A DNA stretch of 64,000 bases from Croceibacterium aestuarii (GTDB lineage Bacteria > Pseudomonadota > Alphaproteobacteria > Sphingomonadales > Sphingomonadaceae), in NCBI RefSeq assembly GCF_030657335.1, contig NZ_CP131039.1, positions 62,001 to 126,000 on the forward strand. The letters are read 5' to 3'. The notes beneath the pieces are model-generated. The model worked only from the letters and a program-made list of their open reading frames with translations. It searched no databases and was not told the DNA's origin. Both the position numbers and the translations under genes were made by a program. Of the stretch, positions 30,798 through 40,702 are shown piece by piece (within the stretch, counting starts at the first letter, position 1; the number at the start of each line of letters is the position of its first letter).

Positions 30798-32008
30798 CTG
30801 CCGGTCAGCCGATAAACAGTCCCCTTGGGCAGCAGGAGCAGCGCCCGGCCGTGCGCGCTCATGCCGCCGGCGATGCGGCGAGCATCCTCGCCATTGCCCC
30901 AGAAGGTGTCGAAGCGGTTCGCGCCCTTGATTGCCCCGCCGGTGTCCTGCGCGATCCACAGCCCGGTGACGTCGGCGTTGTCCATATCCAGCCAGACCGG
31001 CGCGCCGAGCGGCACGTAGTTGGGGTCGGCGGCGACCGAGCTCTGCCGCCGGACAGGCACCCCGAGCGCGCCGAGCGGCCCGTCGCCGACGATCTCGCGG
31101 AAGAAGACCCAAGACGGGTTCTCGCGCATCAGCGCGCGGCCCTCCTCCGGGTGCTCGCGCAAGTACTGCATGATGCCCTGCATGGTGCTGGCATATTGCC
31201 CGGGTCCGTCGCCAAGCAGACCGCGCTCGCGCATGACGCGGCCGATCGAGACGTATTCGCGCCCGTTCTGCCCGGCATAGCCGATCCGCATCGTGCTGCC
31301 GTCGGGCCCGCGCAGCAGGCCCGATCCCTGCACCTGCAGGAAGAAGAATTCGACCGGATCGGCGGCCCAGGCGATTTCCAGCCCGCGCCCGACCAGCGCC
31401 CCGTCCTCGATCTGGGCGCGGTCGTAATAGGGGACGAACTTGCCCTCCGCATCGAAGCGGCCGAGCGGCGGGCGGCCCTCGCGCTCGTCGGGCGGCGTGT
31501 CCGCGGGCCAGGCGCGCACCAGATCGTCCGGCACGCCGTAGACCGGAAGGTCGAAGGCCGGAGAGCGCGTTCGCTGGCCGGCGATCTCGGGTTCGTAGTA
31601 ACCGGTGGCGAAGCTGCTGCCGTCGCCGACGACGGCGGTCTCGAACCAAGTGCCGAAGAAGGCTTTCGCCTCACCGTAAGGCCAGGTCGCGGCTGCGCGG
31701 CAGGCCGCATCCCAGTCGCGCGCCCGGGTCAGCCCGCTGACGTCATCGCGGCGCAGCAGCGCCGGGCACGATTCGACGAACCCGGCGAGCGCCGCCCCGG
31801 CGTCGTTGGGAGCGATGTCGAGCGAGCCGATCGAAGGACCGTGCCTCACGCCGGCGAGCAGCGCCGATGGGGGCGGTGCGGGTGTCGGGGTGGGCGAAGG
31901 CCGCGGAGTCGAAGTGCCCGGGGGAACGAGGCCGGTGCAGCTGCCGAGCAGAGCCATGACGGCGAGTGCAGCGGCGAACTGTCCGGTCCGCCAGCGCTTG
32001 CCCCCCAT
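30794..32008 (-). CDS. mltA: membrane-bound lytic murein transglycosylase A
   Basis: A 404-residue lipoprotein that cleaves peptidoglycan glycan strands to 1,6-anhydromuropeptides. The signal peptide ends in a lipobox ('ALLGSC', residues 19-24), followed by a Pro/Thr linker. The MltA barrel domain holds 'FATGYYEPEIAG' and 'YYDRAQIEDGALVGRGLEIAW'. The C-terminal 3D domain has the catalytic aspartates in 'VPLGAPVWLDMD' and 'LWIAQDTGGAIKG'. It lies between a Tim44-like gene and smr on the same strand with very short spacing. Confidence 0.95.
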   Translation of the reverse strand: MGGKRWRTGQFAAALAVMALLGSCTGLVPPGTSTPRPSPTPTPAPPPSALLAGVRHGPSIGSLDIAPNDAGAALAGFVESCPALLRRDDVSGLTRARDWDAACRAAATWPYGEAKAFFGTWFETAVVGDGSSFATGYYEPEIAGQRTRSPAFDLPVYGVPDDLVRAWPADTPPDEREGRPPLGRFDAEGKFVPYYDRAQIEDGALVGRGLEIAWAADPVEFFFLQVQGSGLLRGPDGSTMRIGYAGQNGREYVSIGRVMRERGLLGDGPGQYASTMQGIMQYLREHPEEGRALMRENPSWVFFREIVGDGPLGALGVPVRRQSSVAADPNYVPLGAPVWLDMDNADVTGLWIAQDTGGAIKGANRFDTFWGNGEDARRIAGGMSAHGRALLLLPKGTVYRLTGR

Positions 32009-32028
32009 TCAAGCCCCCCAGTGCGGCG

Positions 32029-32685
32029 TCAGCCGAGGTCGGTTTCGTCGAGCAGCCAGTCGGGCGCGGCGGACCTGGTGTCGCGCGAGAACGTCCAGAC
32101 ATCGCGGCTTTCGACCGCGTCGTCGAGCGAGCCGGCGACCGGGTTGCCGTCCTTGTCGCGGGTGACGGTGGCGATGTCCGCGACAAAGCGCACGGCGATG
32201 CGGGCGATCTGACCGTCGAGGCGGGCCGAATGAACCGTCGTGTCCTCGATACGGATGAGCCGGTTGTCGAGGGTCAACCCTTCGCTTTCACGCTCGTCGA
32301 TGGCCGCGGCGAAGCCCTGATAGACGTCTTCGTCGCACAGCCCGCGCAGCTCGTCCTTGTCGCCGCGCCAGAACGCCTCGAGAATCATGGCGTAAGCGCC
32401 CTTGGCGCCTTCCAGGAATGGCAGAAGATCGAACGAGCGATCGGCCGCGACGATCGCGGACAATCCGCGTTCGATCGCCGGGGGAAACCCGGCCAGGCCG
32501 CGCTGCGGTGCAGGCTGCAGTGCGCCGTTCTGCGGCGGCGAAGGCGTTGCTCCCGCCTGTTCGGGCGCTTCGAAACGGGTCGGGATCGATTCTTCCTCAT
32601 GCTCCGCCCGGCGGCCGAGCACCGAGTAGAGTCGCAGGCCCAGGAAGGCCGCGATCGCTGCGAGGATGACAATCTCGTAAATCAC
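32029..32685 (-). CDS. Tim44-like inner-membrane protein
   Basis: A 218-residue protein with one N-terminal transmembrane helix (residues 2-20), a disordered acidic linker (25-65) and a C-terminal Tim44/MBA1-like domain. The domain starts with 'FLEGAKGAYAMILEAFWRGD' and ends with 'DAVESRDVWTFSRD'. In mitochondria the homologous domain tethers the import motor; bacterial versions are membrane anchored with an uncertain role in envelope protein handling. The GTG at 32685 follows aggac and begins the helix. It is divergent from secB, which fits a link to protein export. Confidence 0.85.
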   Translation of the reverse strand: MIYEIVILAAIAAFLGLRLYSVLGRRAEHEEESIPTRFEAPEQAGATPSPPQNGALQPAPQRGLAGFPPAIERGLSAIVAADRSFDLLPFLEGAKGAYAMILEAFWRGDKDELRGLCDEDVYQGFAAAIDERESEGLTLDNRLIRIEDTTVHSARLDGQIARIAVRFVADIATVTRDKDGNPVAGSLDDAVESRDVWTFSRDTRSAAPDWLLDETDLG

Positions 32686-32877
32686 CGTTTCGTTCGTCCT
32701 GTTCTCCCGGAAAATAGGCCCGGATTGCGATATGTCCTGATGATGCCCGAGATAGATACGAATTACAAATGAACAACCATCGAACGTCGCCGCCGGGCAC
32801 ATACCGTTGCGGCGCGGCCACGCGGCTGCTAGGCGCGCCGCCAATCTACTAGACCATCCAACGAAAGAGCAGTTCCC

Positions 32878-33408
32878 ATGGCCGACGAAGGCGACGTCCT
32901 GACCGATCTCAACCCCGGCGCTGGCGGCAACGGGGCCGATACCGCCCCCGTGGCGGGCATCATTTCGCAGTATGTGAAGGATCTCTCGGTCGAGAATCCC
33001 AAGGCGCCCGAGAGCTTTCAGTGGAACGCGCAGCCGGAGCTCGACGTGCAGTTCAACATCGGGGCGACCCCGGTGAACGACGAGGTCACCGAGGTCGAGC
33101 TGAAGGTATCGTGCACCGCCAAGACCGACCAGGGCACCGCCTATATCGTCGAGCTGTCCTATTGCGGCCTCGTCGGCATGCGCAACATGCCCGACGATCA
33201 GAAGCACATGTTCTCCTACGCCGAAGCGCCGCGCTTCCTGTTCCCATTCGCCCGCGCCGTGATCGCCAATGCAGTGCGCGACGCCGGTTTCGCCCCTTTG
33301 ATGCTCGATCCGATCGACTTCCAGGGGCTTTACCTGCAGCAGCTGCAGGCGCGCGGCGAAGCGAGCTTCAGCGGCGAGGGCTCTGCGGCCGAGGGCGAGG
33401 CCAACTGA
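32878..33408 (+). CDS. secB: protein-export chaperone SecB
   Basis: A 176-residue cytoplasmic tetrameric chaperone that keeps preproteins unfolded and hands them to SecA. The conserved core 'YVKDLSVENPKAPESF' is followed by 'ELKVSCTA' and 'YIVELSYCGLVGMRN', then 'LFPFARAVIANAVRDAGF' and 'LMLDPIDFQGLYLQQL'. It is somewhat longer than the E. coli protein because of an acidic N-terminus and a Gly/Glu C-terminal tail. It is divergent from the Tim44-like gene and is followed by murJ 27 bases later. Confidence 0.96.
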   Translation: MADEGDVLTDLNPGAGGNGADTAPVAGIISQYVKDLSVENPKAPESFQWNAQPELDVQFNIGATPVNDEVTEVELKVSCTAKTDQGTAYIVELSYCGLVGMRNMPDDQKHMFSYAEAPRFLFPFARAVIANAVRDAGFAPLMLDPIDFQGLYLQQLQARGEASFSGEGSAAEGEAN

Positions 33409-33435
33409 GCCTCCTGCGAGCGTAGGGACAGGCCA

Positions 33436-35052
33436 ATGAGCCTCGTCCGCAACGTCGGAACCATCGGCGGGCTGACCGCGCTAAGCCGGATATTCGGTTT
33501 CGCCCGCGACATGCTGATTTCGCGGGCCCTGGGCGCGGGCCTCGCGGCCGATGCCTGGCAGCTCGCCTTCACCCTGCCCAACACCTTTCGCCGGCTGTTT
33601 GCCGAGGGCGCCTTTAGTGTCGCCTTCGTGCCGATGTATACGCGCCGGTTGCACGGCGCCGAAGGCGAGGAAGAGGTCGCGCGCCGCCAGCAGGAGGCGG
33701 ATGACTTCGCCAGCGACGTCCTGTCGGTGTTCGTCTGGGTGCTGCTCGGCTTTTCGGCGCTGTGCATGATCTTCATGCCCGGCATCGTCTGGCTGCTGGC
33801 GCGCGAATACCACGACGTGCCGGGCAAGTTCGAGCTCTCGGTGATCCTCAGCCGGGTGACCTTCCCCTATCTCGGGCTGATCAGCCTCGTGGCCATGCTG
33901 TCGGGCGTGCTCAACGCCCGCTCTCGATTCGCGCCGGGCGCTTTCGTGCCCGTTTTCCTCAACCTGGTGATGATCGTCGGCATCGTCATCGGCTGGACGC
34001 TGCGCGGACCCGACGGGGATGACCGCATCGTCGCCTGGGCCCTGGCGCTTTCGCTCACCTTCTCCGGTGCGGTGCAGCTCGCGTACATGTGGTGGGCGAG
34101 CAGCCGGGCCGGCGTGCGGCTCAAGGTGTCGGCGCCCAAGTTCACTCCGGAGGTCAAGCGGCTGGGCATGCTGATCCTGCCGGCCACGTTCGGCGCCGGA
34201 ATCTACCAGGTCAGCCAGCTGGTCGACACCTTCTTCGCGACCAGCCTGCCGCAAGGTTCGCTTGCGCTGCTAAAGTATGCCGACCGGCTCAATCAGATGC
34301 CGCTCGGCATCTTCGGCATCGCGCTCGGCACCGCGATCCTGCCGATGCTGGCGCGGCACATCCAGACTGGCGACAAGCGCGAGGCGCACCGCCTGCAGTC
34401 GAACGCAATCGAGATAGCCATGCTGCTGTGTCTGCCCGCCGCGGTGGCGCTGGCGATCTGCGCGGAGGCCTTCACGACCGGCATCTTCCAGGGCGGCAGG
34501 ATGACCCCCGCGGACACCGCGATCATGGGCAACATCGTCGTCGCCCTGGTCTGCGGCCTTCCCGCCTATGTGCTGATCAAGGTGTTCCAGCCGGCCTTCT
34601 TCAGCCGCGAGGACACGCGCACGCCGGTGTTCGTCGCCGCCGGGGCACTCTCGATCAACATCGCGCTCAATTTCTATGTCGTGCCGCGCTACGGCATTGT
34701 CGGGCTGGCCGGGGCTACCGCCTTCACCGCGACGCTCAACGTGGCGACGCTCTACACCATCCTGCAGATTCGCGGCTGGTACCACTTCACCGCGAAGCTC
34801 GCCGGACGCATCGCCCGCCAGATCGCCGCCACCGCGCTGATGGGTGCACTTCTCTTCTGGCTGACCCCGGTGCTCGCGCCTTACTGGTCGGGCAGCGCGC
34901 TGGACCGGATCTGGTCGCTCAGCGCGCTGGTTGCCGCCGGCGGACTGAGCTTCTTCGGCGCCGCCTACCTGCTCGGCGCGCTGGACAAGGATCTGATCGC
35001 GCAGCTCAAGCGCCGGCGCCCGGCGAAGGCGCCGGTGGACCTTGCCGAATAG
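33436..35052 (+). CDS. murJ: lipid II flippase MurJ
   Basis: A 538-residue polytopic MOP-superfamily protein with about 14 helices that flips lipid II across the inner membrane for peptidoglycan synthesis. The N-terminal 'TALSRIFGFARDMLISRALG' and 'TLPNTFRRLFAEGAFSVAFV' segments are characteristic, as are 'YADRLNQMPLGIFGIALGT' and 'KVFQPAFFSREDTRTP'. It begins with an ATG 27 bases after secB. It is probably essential. Confidence 0.96.
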   Translation: MSLVRNVGTIGGLTALSRIFGFARDMLISRALGAGLAADAWQLAFTLPNTFRRLFAEGAFSVAFVPMYTRRLHGAEGEEEVARRQQEADDFASDVLSVFVWVLLGFSALCMIFMPGIVWLLAREYHDVPGKFELSVILSRVTFPYLGLISLVAMLSGVLNARSRFAPGAFVPVFLNLVMIVGIVIGWTLRGPDGDDRIVAWALALSLTFSGAVQLAYMWWASSRAGVRLKVSAPKFTPEVKRLGMLILPATFGAGIYQVSQLVDTFFATSLPQGSLALLKYADRLNQMPLGIFGIALGTAILPMLARHIQTGDKREAHRLQSNAIEIAMLLCLPAAVALAICAEAFTTGIFQGGRMTPADTAIMGNIVVALVCGLPAYVLIKVFQPAFFSREDTRTPVFVAAGALSINIALNFYVVPRYGIVGLAGATAFTATLNVATLYTILQIRGWYHFTAKLAGRIARQIAATALMGALLFWLTPVLAPYWSGSALDRIWSLSALVAAGGLSFFGAAYLLGALDKDLIAQLKRRRPAKAPVDLAE

Positions 35053-35256
35053 GGTCTGGCGGGGTTTCCCTCGCAGGCGATTATGGTAAGGGCCGTTCGA
35101 TGGAACGGAAGCTCGCCCCCGTAAAGAATGCGCCGCGCCGCTTTGCGGTGCGCGGCCGGGCGGCCCATTGGCGTCACTTCGGGCGATGGCTAGGCCTGGC
35201 CTGATACCCGCTGCCGGCATCGCATCGGCAGACCCCAAACCCGTATCCCGCGTTTC

Positions 35257-36327
35257 ATGAAAGCTGTTCCCATGCGCGTCGTCTCCGGCATCCAGCCCAC
35301 CGGCAATCTCCACCTCGGCAATTATCTCGGCGCCATCCGCAATTGGGTGCGCATGCAGGACGAGATGGAGGATGCAAATCGCGCTCAAGCAGCCGCAGGC
35401 GGTAGCGCGCAAGGAAATCAGTGCCTGTTCTTCCTCGCCGACCTCCACGCCATCTCCATGCCGCACGTTCCCGCCGAACTGCGCGCCGCAACGCTCGAGA
35501 TGGTCGCCGCGCTGGTCGCCTGCGGAATCGATCCCGATCGCTCCGTGCTGTTCAACCAGGCCCAGGTCCCGGCTCATTCCGAGCTGCAATGGCTGCTCAG
35601 CGGCACCGCGCGGATGGGCTGGCTGAGCCGCATGACGCAGTTCAAGGACAAGTCGGGCAAGAACCGGGAAGGCGCCAGCATTGCGCTATTCACCTACCCG
35701 GTGCTGCAGGCCGCAGACGTGCTGCTCTACCAGGCGACCCACGTTCCGGTGGGCGAGGACCAGAAGCAGCACCTCGAGCTGGCCCGCGACATCGCACAGA
35801 AGTTCAACAACGACTTCGCCTCCGACGAGGATCCGGTCTTCACGCTGCCCGAACCCTACATCCCGCCCGAGGCGGCACGAATCATGAGCCTGCGCGACGG
35901 CACGGCCAAGATGAGCAAATCGGACCCGTCGGACATGAGCCGCATCAACCTGTCGGACGATGCCGACACGATGATGAAGAAGGTCAAGAAGGCCAAGACC
36001 GATCCCGAGCCGCTTCCCTCGGAAGCAGCGGGTCTCGAAGGCCGTCCCGAAGCGAAGAACCTCGTGGCGATCTACGCGGCCTTCACCGGGCAGGACATCG
36101 AGGGCGTGCTGGGCGAATTCGGCGGCGCAGGGTTTGGCACCTTCAAGCCGGCGCTCGGCGAGTTGCTGGTCGAGACGCTGGCGCCGATGGCCGCGCGCTT
36201 CAACGAACTCAAGGCCGACCGCGAATCGCTCGACGCAATCCTCGCCCGCGGAGCGGCGCGTGCCCGCGAAATCGCCGGACCGACGCTGTCGCGTGCCTAC
36301 CAAGCCCTCGGGTTGATCCGGGGATAA
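35257..36327 (+). CDS. trpS: tryptophanyl-tRNA synthetase
   Basis: A 356-residue class I aminoacyl-tRNA synthetase. The HIGH-like motif is 'TGNLHLGNYLGAI' and the KMSKS loop is exactly 'KMSKSDPSD'. A 13-residue insertion after the HIGH motif (around residues 42-53, rich in Ala, Gly and Gln) is larger than in E. coli TrpS. Either the ATG at 35257 or the ATG at 35272 could be the start; the second begins directly at the conserved 'MRVVSGIQPTG'. It lies about 200 bases after murJ, a gap in which I see no gene. Confidence 0.96.
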   Translation: MKAVPMRVVSGIQPTGNLHLGNYLGAIRNWVRMQDEMEDANRAQAAAGGSAQGNQCLFFLADLHAISMPHVPAELRAATLEMVAALVACGIDPDRSVLFNQAQVPAHSELQWLLSGTARMGWLSRMTQFKDKSGKNREGASIALFTYPVLQAADVLLYQATHVPVGEDQKQHLELARDIAQKFNNDFASDEDPVFTLPEPYIPPEAARIMSLRDGTAKMSKSDPSDMSRINLSDDADTMMKKVKKAKTDPEPLPSEAAGLEGRPEAKNLVAIYAAFTGQDIEGVLGEFGGAGFGTFKPALGELLVETLAPMAARFNELKADRESLDAILARGAARAREIAGPTLSRAYQALGLIRG

Positions 36328-36478
36328 GCGAAAAGCGCCGAAATTATAGAGTCTTGCGAATCGGGATGTTCAATTCCGGTTCAGCCCGTCATTTATAGAA
36401 CACGGTTCAACGATGACGGCAGCGCGCCCTGAGAGGGAGGGATGCAGCCGCGTACCTGATTTCGGAGATTTTTTGATC

Positions 36479-37183
36479 ATGTCGCTTTTTTCGCAAACCT
36501 TTCGCGGGCTGAAGATCGCCGCCGCAACGCTGGGCCTTGCCGCCCTCGCCGCGTGTGCCGCGCCGTTCAACGCCGACGTCTCTCGCTTCCAGTCGCAGCT
36601 GCCGGCCCCGCAGGGGCAGAGCTTCGCCATCGTCGCCGACGATCCGGCGCTCGCCGGCGGGCTCGAGTTCTCGCAGTACGCCGGCTACGTCGCGCAGCAC
36701 ATGCGCGAGCTCGGCTACACCCAGGCCGCCTCGCCGCAGGACGCCACGCTGCTCGTGCACTTCGACTACGGCGTCGACAACGGCCGCGAACGCGTCCAGT
36801 CGACCGGCTTCGGCTATCGCGACCCGTTCTATCGCGGCTGGTACGACTATCAGCCGGTGATCTTTCGCGACCGCCGCGGCAACGCGCACGTTAGCTACAT
36901 TCCGACGCGGTCCTGGGGCTATGGCTTCTACGATCCGTGGTTCGGCGGCCCCGATATCGACAGCTACACCGTCTATACCAGCGGCATCGAGATGAAGATC
37001 GACAATGCCGCGACGGGCGAGCGGCTCTTCGAAGGCAAGGCGCAGGCGTTGTCGACCTCGAACCGGTTGCAGTACCTCGTGCCCAATCTGGTCGAAGCGA
37101 TGTTCACCGATTTCCCCGGCGATTCGGGTAAGACGGTGCGCATATCGATCGCCCCCGAAAAGCAGCCGGTTCAGCGCCGCTAG
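36479..37183 (+). CDS. DUF4136 lipoprotein
   Basis: A 234-residue outer-membrane-type lipoprotein. The signal peptide ends in the lipobox 'LAALAAC' near residue 25. A DUF4136 domain covers about residues 30-215, with 'FAIVADDPALAGGLEFSQYA' and 'VDNAATGERLFEG'-type strands. A central aromatic stretch ('GYRDPFYRGWYDYQP' and 'GYGFYDPWFGGPDID') is rich in Tyr, Trp and Gly. The ATG at 36479 starts the signal peptide. The function of DUF4136 is unknown; envelope stress or adhesion has been suggested for relatives. A good terminator follows. Confidence 0.85.
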   Translation: MSLFSQTFRGLKIAAATLGLAALAACAAPFNADVSRFQSQLPAPQGQSFAIVADDPALAGGLEFSQYAGYVAQHMRELGYTQAASPQDATLLVHFDYGVDNGRERVQSTGFGYRDPFYRGWYDYQPVIFRDRRGNAHVSYIPTRSWGYGFYDPWFGGPDIDSYTVYTSGIEMKIDNAATGERLFEGKAQALSTSNRLQYLVPNLVEAMFTDFPGDSGKTVRISIAPEKQPVQRR

Positions 37184-37211
37184 ACGCAGCGCTGCCCTCG
37201 ATCACCAGGAA

Positions 37212-37242
37212 GGCGAGTCCGGAAACGGGCTCGCCTTTTTTT
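37212..37242 (+). terminator. rho-independent terminator after the DUF4136 gene
   Basis: The stem ggcgagtcc (37212-37220) with gggctcgcc (37227-37235), containing one G-T pair and a six-base loop, is followed by seven T residues. Confidence 0.9.
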
Positions 37243-37342
37243 GCCCGCGGCAATCGCCCTACGAAGAACAACTTAGGCAAGCCGTCAGGCTCTTTAAGTC
37301 GCTGACTTTCCATGAGGCACAGTGGTCTCCAGGAGAGTCGCG

Positions 37343-39688
37343 GTGTCCCAAATTCCAGTTACCCCGTTCGAGAAGAGATTTCGCGCGCGCGTGCTCATCC
37401 CCGGGGCGGTTGTGCTTCTGCTCACCGCGGCTCTTTGTGCCGCCGGCGTGTACATCACCGGACGGAACACCGACACGATGGCGCTCTTCGGGCAGCAGGC
37501 CGAAGTCTGGCGCGCAACCGCCAGCGGCATGGACGAACTGGCGGTGGCGCAGGAATCCATCGCTCTGTGCGACCAGTGCATGCGCGAAGCGCGCGCTGCG
37601 AAACCGGACTTGGCATGGCTCGACAAGAACATCGGCGCCCGCCTTCATGAGCTCCACGACGCCGACGCAACCTACATTCTCGACGCTAGCGATCACCCCA
37701 TTTACGCCTCGCTCGCGGGCCGTTCCCAACCGCCCGCCACATATGAAAGCGTCGCGCCGGCGGTCGGCAGGTTCGTCGCGCTGGCGCGCGGTGAAATCAA
37801 GCGCCCCAGCGGCCGCAGCAACCTCAACGAACGCTTGCCTGGATCACCCCCCGAACCGCTCGTCTTGCCCCCGCAACCCGGAATGTGGGACCAGCCGGTT
37901 ACGGTGAACCCCACCGTGCGCACCACGCCCAATGTGATCCATGCGACAGACATGGTGCGCCTCGGCGAGCGCGTGGCTTTTGTGAGCGCCATGCAGATGA
38001 AATGGCTCGACGGCTCCCGAGCCGCCGCCAACCAGCCGGCCCCTGTCTTGGTCAGCCTGCGCTATCTCGACGACAAATTCCTTACCGCGCTCGGGCGGCA
38101 AGGCATGCTCGCCGAGCCGCGACTGGCAATGCACCCCCGTCTCGGCGCCGACGAAACATCGGCTCCAATCCTCGACAGCGACGGCGCGCCTCTCACCACC
38201 ATCGTCTGGAAGCCGATGCTCGTGGGCAGCATGGCCATGAAACTGCTGCTGCTTCCGGCGGTGGCGATGTTCGCCATCGTTGCGCTACTGGTGCTCCTGA
38301 TGTCGCTCAAGCTGCGCAAGATGATGCGCCAGGACGACCAACACCTCGTCAAGCTGCGGCAGGCCCATATCGAACTGCAGGCAAAAGAGGCGCAGGCGCA
38401 TCACCTTGCCTATCACGACGTCCTGACAGGCCTGCCCAACAGGGCTTTGTTCAACGACAACTGCGACCGGGCGCTGTTGCGGGCCAGGCATGGCGAGAAG
38501 ATGGCGATCGTCCTGCTCGACCTCGACCGCTTCAAGAACGTCAACGATCGGTTCGGTCACCTCGCCGGCGACGAACTGATACGCGAGGTGGGCGATCGGC
38601 TCTCTCGCGTCCTCAAGGGCAAGGATGCCGTCGCCAGGCTGGGCGGCGACGAGTTCGCCATCCTGCTCGAAGGAGACGATCTTGCAGAAGGCATGGACTG
38701 CGTGCTGGAACGGATCCTGCTGGACCTGCATCGCCCGTACGACGTGCTCGGCAATCAGGCCCATATCGGGGTGAGCATGGGCGTCGCGGTCGCACCCGAA
38801 TGCGGCACCGATCGCACCGACCTCATGCGAAAAGCCGATATCGCCCTCTATCGCGCGAAAGACGACGGGCGCGATTGCTACCGCTATTTCACGCCGTCGA
38901 TGGACGAGACAGTGCAGCTTCGCGCGATGCTCGAAGAGGATTTGCGTGCGGCCATCGCTTCGGGAAGCAGCCTGAGCGTCCACTACCAGCCGCTGGTCGA
39001 TTCCCGGCAAGGCAAGATTACCGGTCTCGAGGCGCTGCTGCGCTGGCAGCACGAAGAGCACGGCGCGATATCGCCGCAGCTCTTTATCCCGGTGGCGGAG
39101 GAGACCGGCCTCATCTCCGCGCTCGGCGACTGGGTCATCGAGGAATCCTGCAAGGTGGCGCGCGATTGGCCGAACCTGACCATCGCCATCAATCTTTCGC
39201 CCATCCAATTTTGCGACGAGGGCTTTGCCGATCGCGTGTGTGACATCGTTGCCCGCGCCAAAGTCAGCCCGCACCAGATCGAGTTCGAAGTGACCGAAGG
39301 CGTCGTGCTCGACCAGAACGAAGTCGTCCGCGGGGCACTGCGCCGCCTGCGTCAAATGGGCTTCCGCATCGCTCTCGACGATTTTGGCACTGGGTATTCG
39401 TCGCTCAGTTACCTGCGCGAGTTCGAAGTCGACCGGATCAAGATCGACAAGAGCTTCGTCCATAGCCTTGGCCAAACGATGGACGCGAATGCCATCATCA
39501 CGGCAGTCGTGACGCTGGGACACGCGATGGGCCTGCAGGTAACGGCCGAAGGAGTGGAAACGGCGGACCAGGAAGACTTCCTGCGCAGCGCGGGGTGCAA
39601 CGTCCTGCAGGGGTTCCGGTTTTCGCAGGCCGTGCCGGCGAACGAGTTGACCGAGTCCATGGCCGAGCACGCGCGCCGCGCCGCATAG
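37343..39688 (+). CDS. membrane GGDEF-EAL protein (c-di-GMP metabolism)
   Basis: A 781-residue sensor. The GTG at 37343 is preceded by aggagag at 5 bases. Helix 1 (about 17-39), a periplasmic sensing domain (40-296) and helix 2 (about 299-322) lead to a coiled-coil-like linker, then a GGDEF domain with the intact motif at 434-438. The EAL domain has the motif at 563-565 and the metal-binding 'LDDFGTGYSSLSYL'. Both catalytic motifs are intact, so it may make or degrade cyclic di-GMP, or one domain may regulate the other. The input domain resembles CHASE4-type sensors only loosely. Confidence 0.93.
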   Translation: MSQIPVTPFEKRFRARVLIPGAVVLLLTAALCAAGVYITGRNTDTMALFGQQAEVWRATASGMDELAVAQESIALCDQCMREARAAKPDLAWLDKNIGARLHELHDADATYILDASDHPIYASLAGRSQPPATYESVAPAVGRFVALARGEIKRPSGRSNLNERLPGSPPEPLVLPPQPGMWDQPVTVNPTVRTTPNVIHATDMVRLGERVAFVSAMQMKWLDGSRAAANQPAPVLVSLRYLDDKFLTALGRQGMLAEPRLAMHPRLGADETSAPILDSDGAPLTTIVWKPMLVGSMAMKLLLLPAVAMFAIVALLVLLMSLKLRKMMRQDDQHLVKLRQAHIELQAKEAQAHHLAYHDVLTGLPNRALFNDNCDRALLRARHGEKMAIVLLDLDRFKNVNDRFGHLAGDELIREVGDRLSRVLKGKDAVARLGGDEFAILLEGDDLAEGMDCVLERILLDLHRPYDVLGNQAHIGVSMGVAVAPECGTDRTDLMRKADIALYRAKDDGRDCYRYFTPSMDETVQLRAMLEEDLRAAIASGSSLSVHYQPLVDSRQGKITGLEALLRWQHEEHGAISPQLFIPVAEETGLISALGDWVIEESCKVARDWPNLTIAINLSPIQFCDEGFADRVCDIVARAKVSPHQIEFEVTEGVVLDQNEVVRGALRRLRQMGFRIALDDFGTGYSSLSYLREFEVDRIKIDKSFVHSLGQTMDANAIITAVVTLGHAMGLQVTAEGVETADQEDFLRSAGCNVLQGFRFSQAVPANELTESMAEHARRAA

Positions 39689-39712
39689 CCGCGCATCACG
39701 CGCGGAGTTTTT
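39689..39712 (+). terminator. terminator after the GGDEF-EAL gene
   Basis: The stem ccgcgc-atcac-gcgcgg begins right after the stop codon and is followed by agttttt. It is a short but GC-rich rho-independent terminator. Confidence 0.75.
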
Positions 39713-39750
39713 CGTTGCCCAACGCGGCGGCTGAGGGGCATGGTCGCCAG

Positions 39751-40692
39751 ATGATGAGGAAAACTGCTCGCATTGTCGGCGCCTTCGCCGCAGTCGCTCT
39801 ACCCACTTCCGCGCTGCCCCAAGTGCCGCCGGACATCGCCGCCAAGACGCGCGAGATTGGTGCCATGATGGACCCGGCGAAAGGCTACAGCCCGTGGGAG
39901 GGCCGGTTCGACTCTTCATATTGGGACAACATGACGATCACTCGGGCGATCGCCTATGGCGAGGACCCTGCGCAGAAGCTCGACGTGTACTTGCCCGATG
40001 GCGCGGCTGAGAGCGATGCCGAGCGCCCCGTCCTGCTATTCGTCCACGGCGGCGGCTTTCGTGGCGGGCGGCGCGAGGGCATGCCCTACCCTGACAACAT
40101 TCCCGGCTGGGCGGTGCACCAGGGGATGATCGGGGTCAGCATCGATTATCGCCTCGCGCCGGAGAACCCATGGCCGGCAGGCGCCGAGGACCTGAAATCA
40201 GCCATCGCCTGGGTCCGCGCGCACGCCGCGGAATATGGCGGCGATCCAGACCGCATTGTCCTGTTCGGCCATTCCGCCGGAGCAAACCACGTCGCCGACT
40301 ACGTTGCGCACAACGAACTGCACGGATCGGAGCTTGCGGGCGTAAAGGGTGCGGTTCTGCTTTCGCCGTTCTATGCGGCCGAGGCCGATCCGGGGCAGCC
40401 GCATCTTTATTACGGTACCGATGCCGCGCTGCAGACCGCAGTGCCGCAGGTCGAGCGACTGCGCATGAGTCATGTGCCGCTGTTCATGGGCATCGCCCAG
40501 TACGACATCGAGCCGATGCGTTCGTTCGGTCTCAACGCCCGCGACTGGCTGTGCGAACAGCCCGAGCGTTGCCCCGGTTTCGTCGACCTGCCCGACCACA
40601 ACCATTTCACCGAAGGCTTGTCGCTGGGCACCGCGGACAAGACTCTGTCCACGGCGCTGGTCGCCTGGCTGAAGTTGAACGGGGTGCTCTAA
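39751..40692 (+). CDS. secreted alpha/beta-hydrolase (HSL-type esterase)
   Basis: A 313-residue exported esterase. A signal peptide covers residues 1-26 ('GAFAAVALPTSALPQ'). The oxyanion motif 'LLFVHGGGFRGGRR' is typical of the hormone-sensitive-lipase family. The nucleophile serine lies in 'LFGHSAGANHVADYV' and the catalytic histidine is in 'DLPDHNHFTEG'. It would hydrolyse short-chain or aromatic esters outside the cytoplasm. Two adjacent ATGs (39751 and 39754) could start it. It converges with dut. Confidence 0.88.
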   Translation: MMRKTARIVGAFAAVALPTSALPQVPPDIAAKTREIGAMMDPAKGYSPWEGRFDSSYWDNMTITRAIAYGEDPAQKLDVYLPDGAAESDAERPVLLFVHGGGFRGGRREGMPYPDNIPGWAVHQGMIGVSIDYRLAPENPWPAGAEDLKSAIAWVRAHAAEYGGDPDRIVLFGHSAGANHVADYVAHNELHGSELAGVKGAVLLSPFYAAEADPGQPHLYYGTDAALQTAVPQVERLRMSHVPLFMGIAQYDIEPMRSFGLNARDWLCEQPERCPGFVDLPDHNHFTEGLSLGTADKTLSTALVAWLKLNGVL

Positions 40693-40702
40693 GGGGCGGA
40701 AC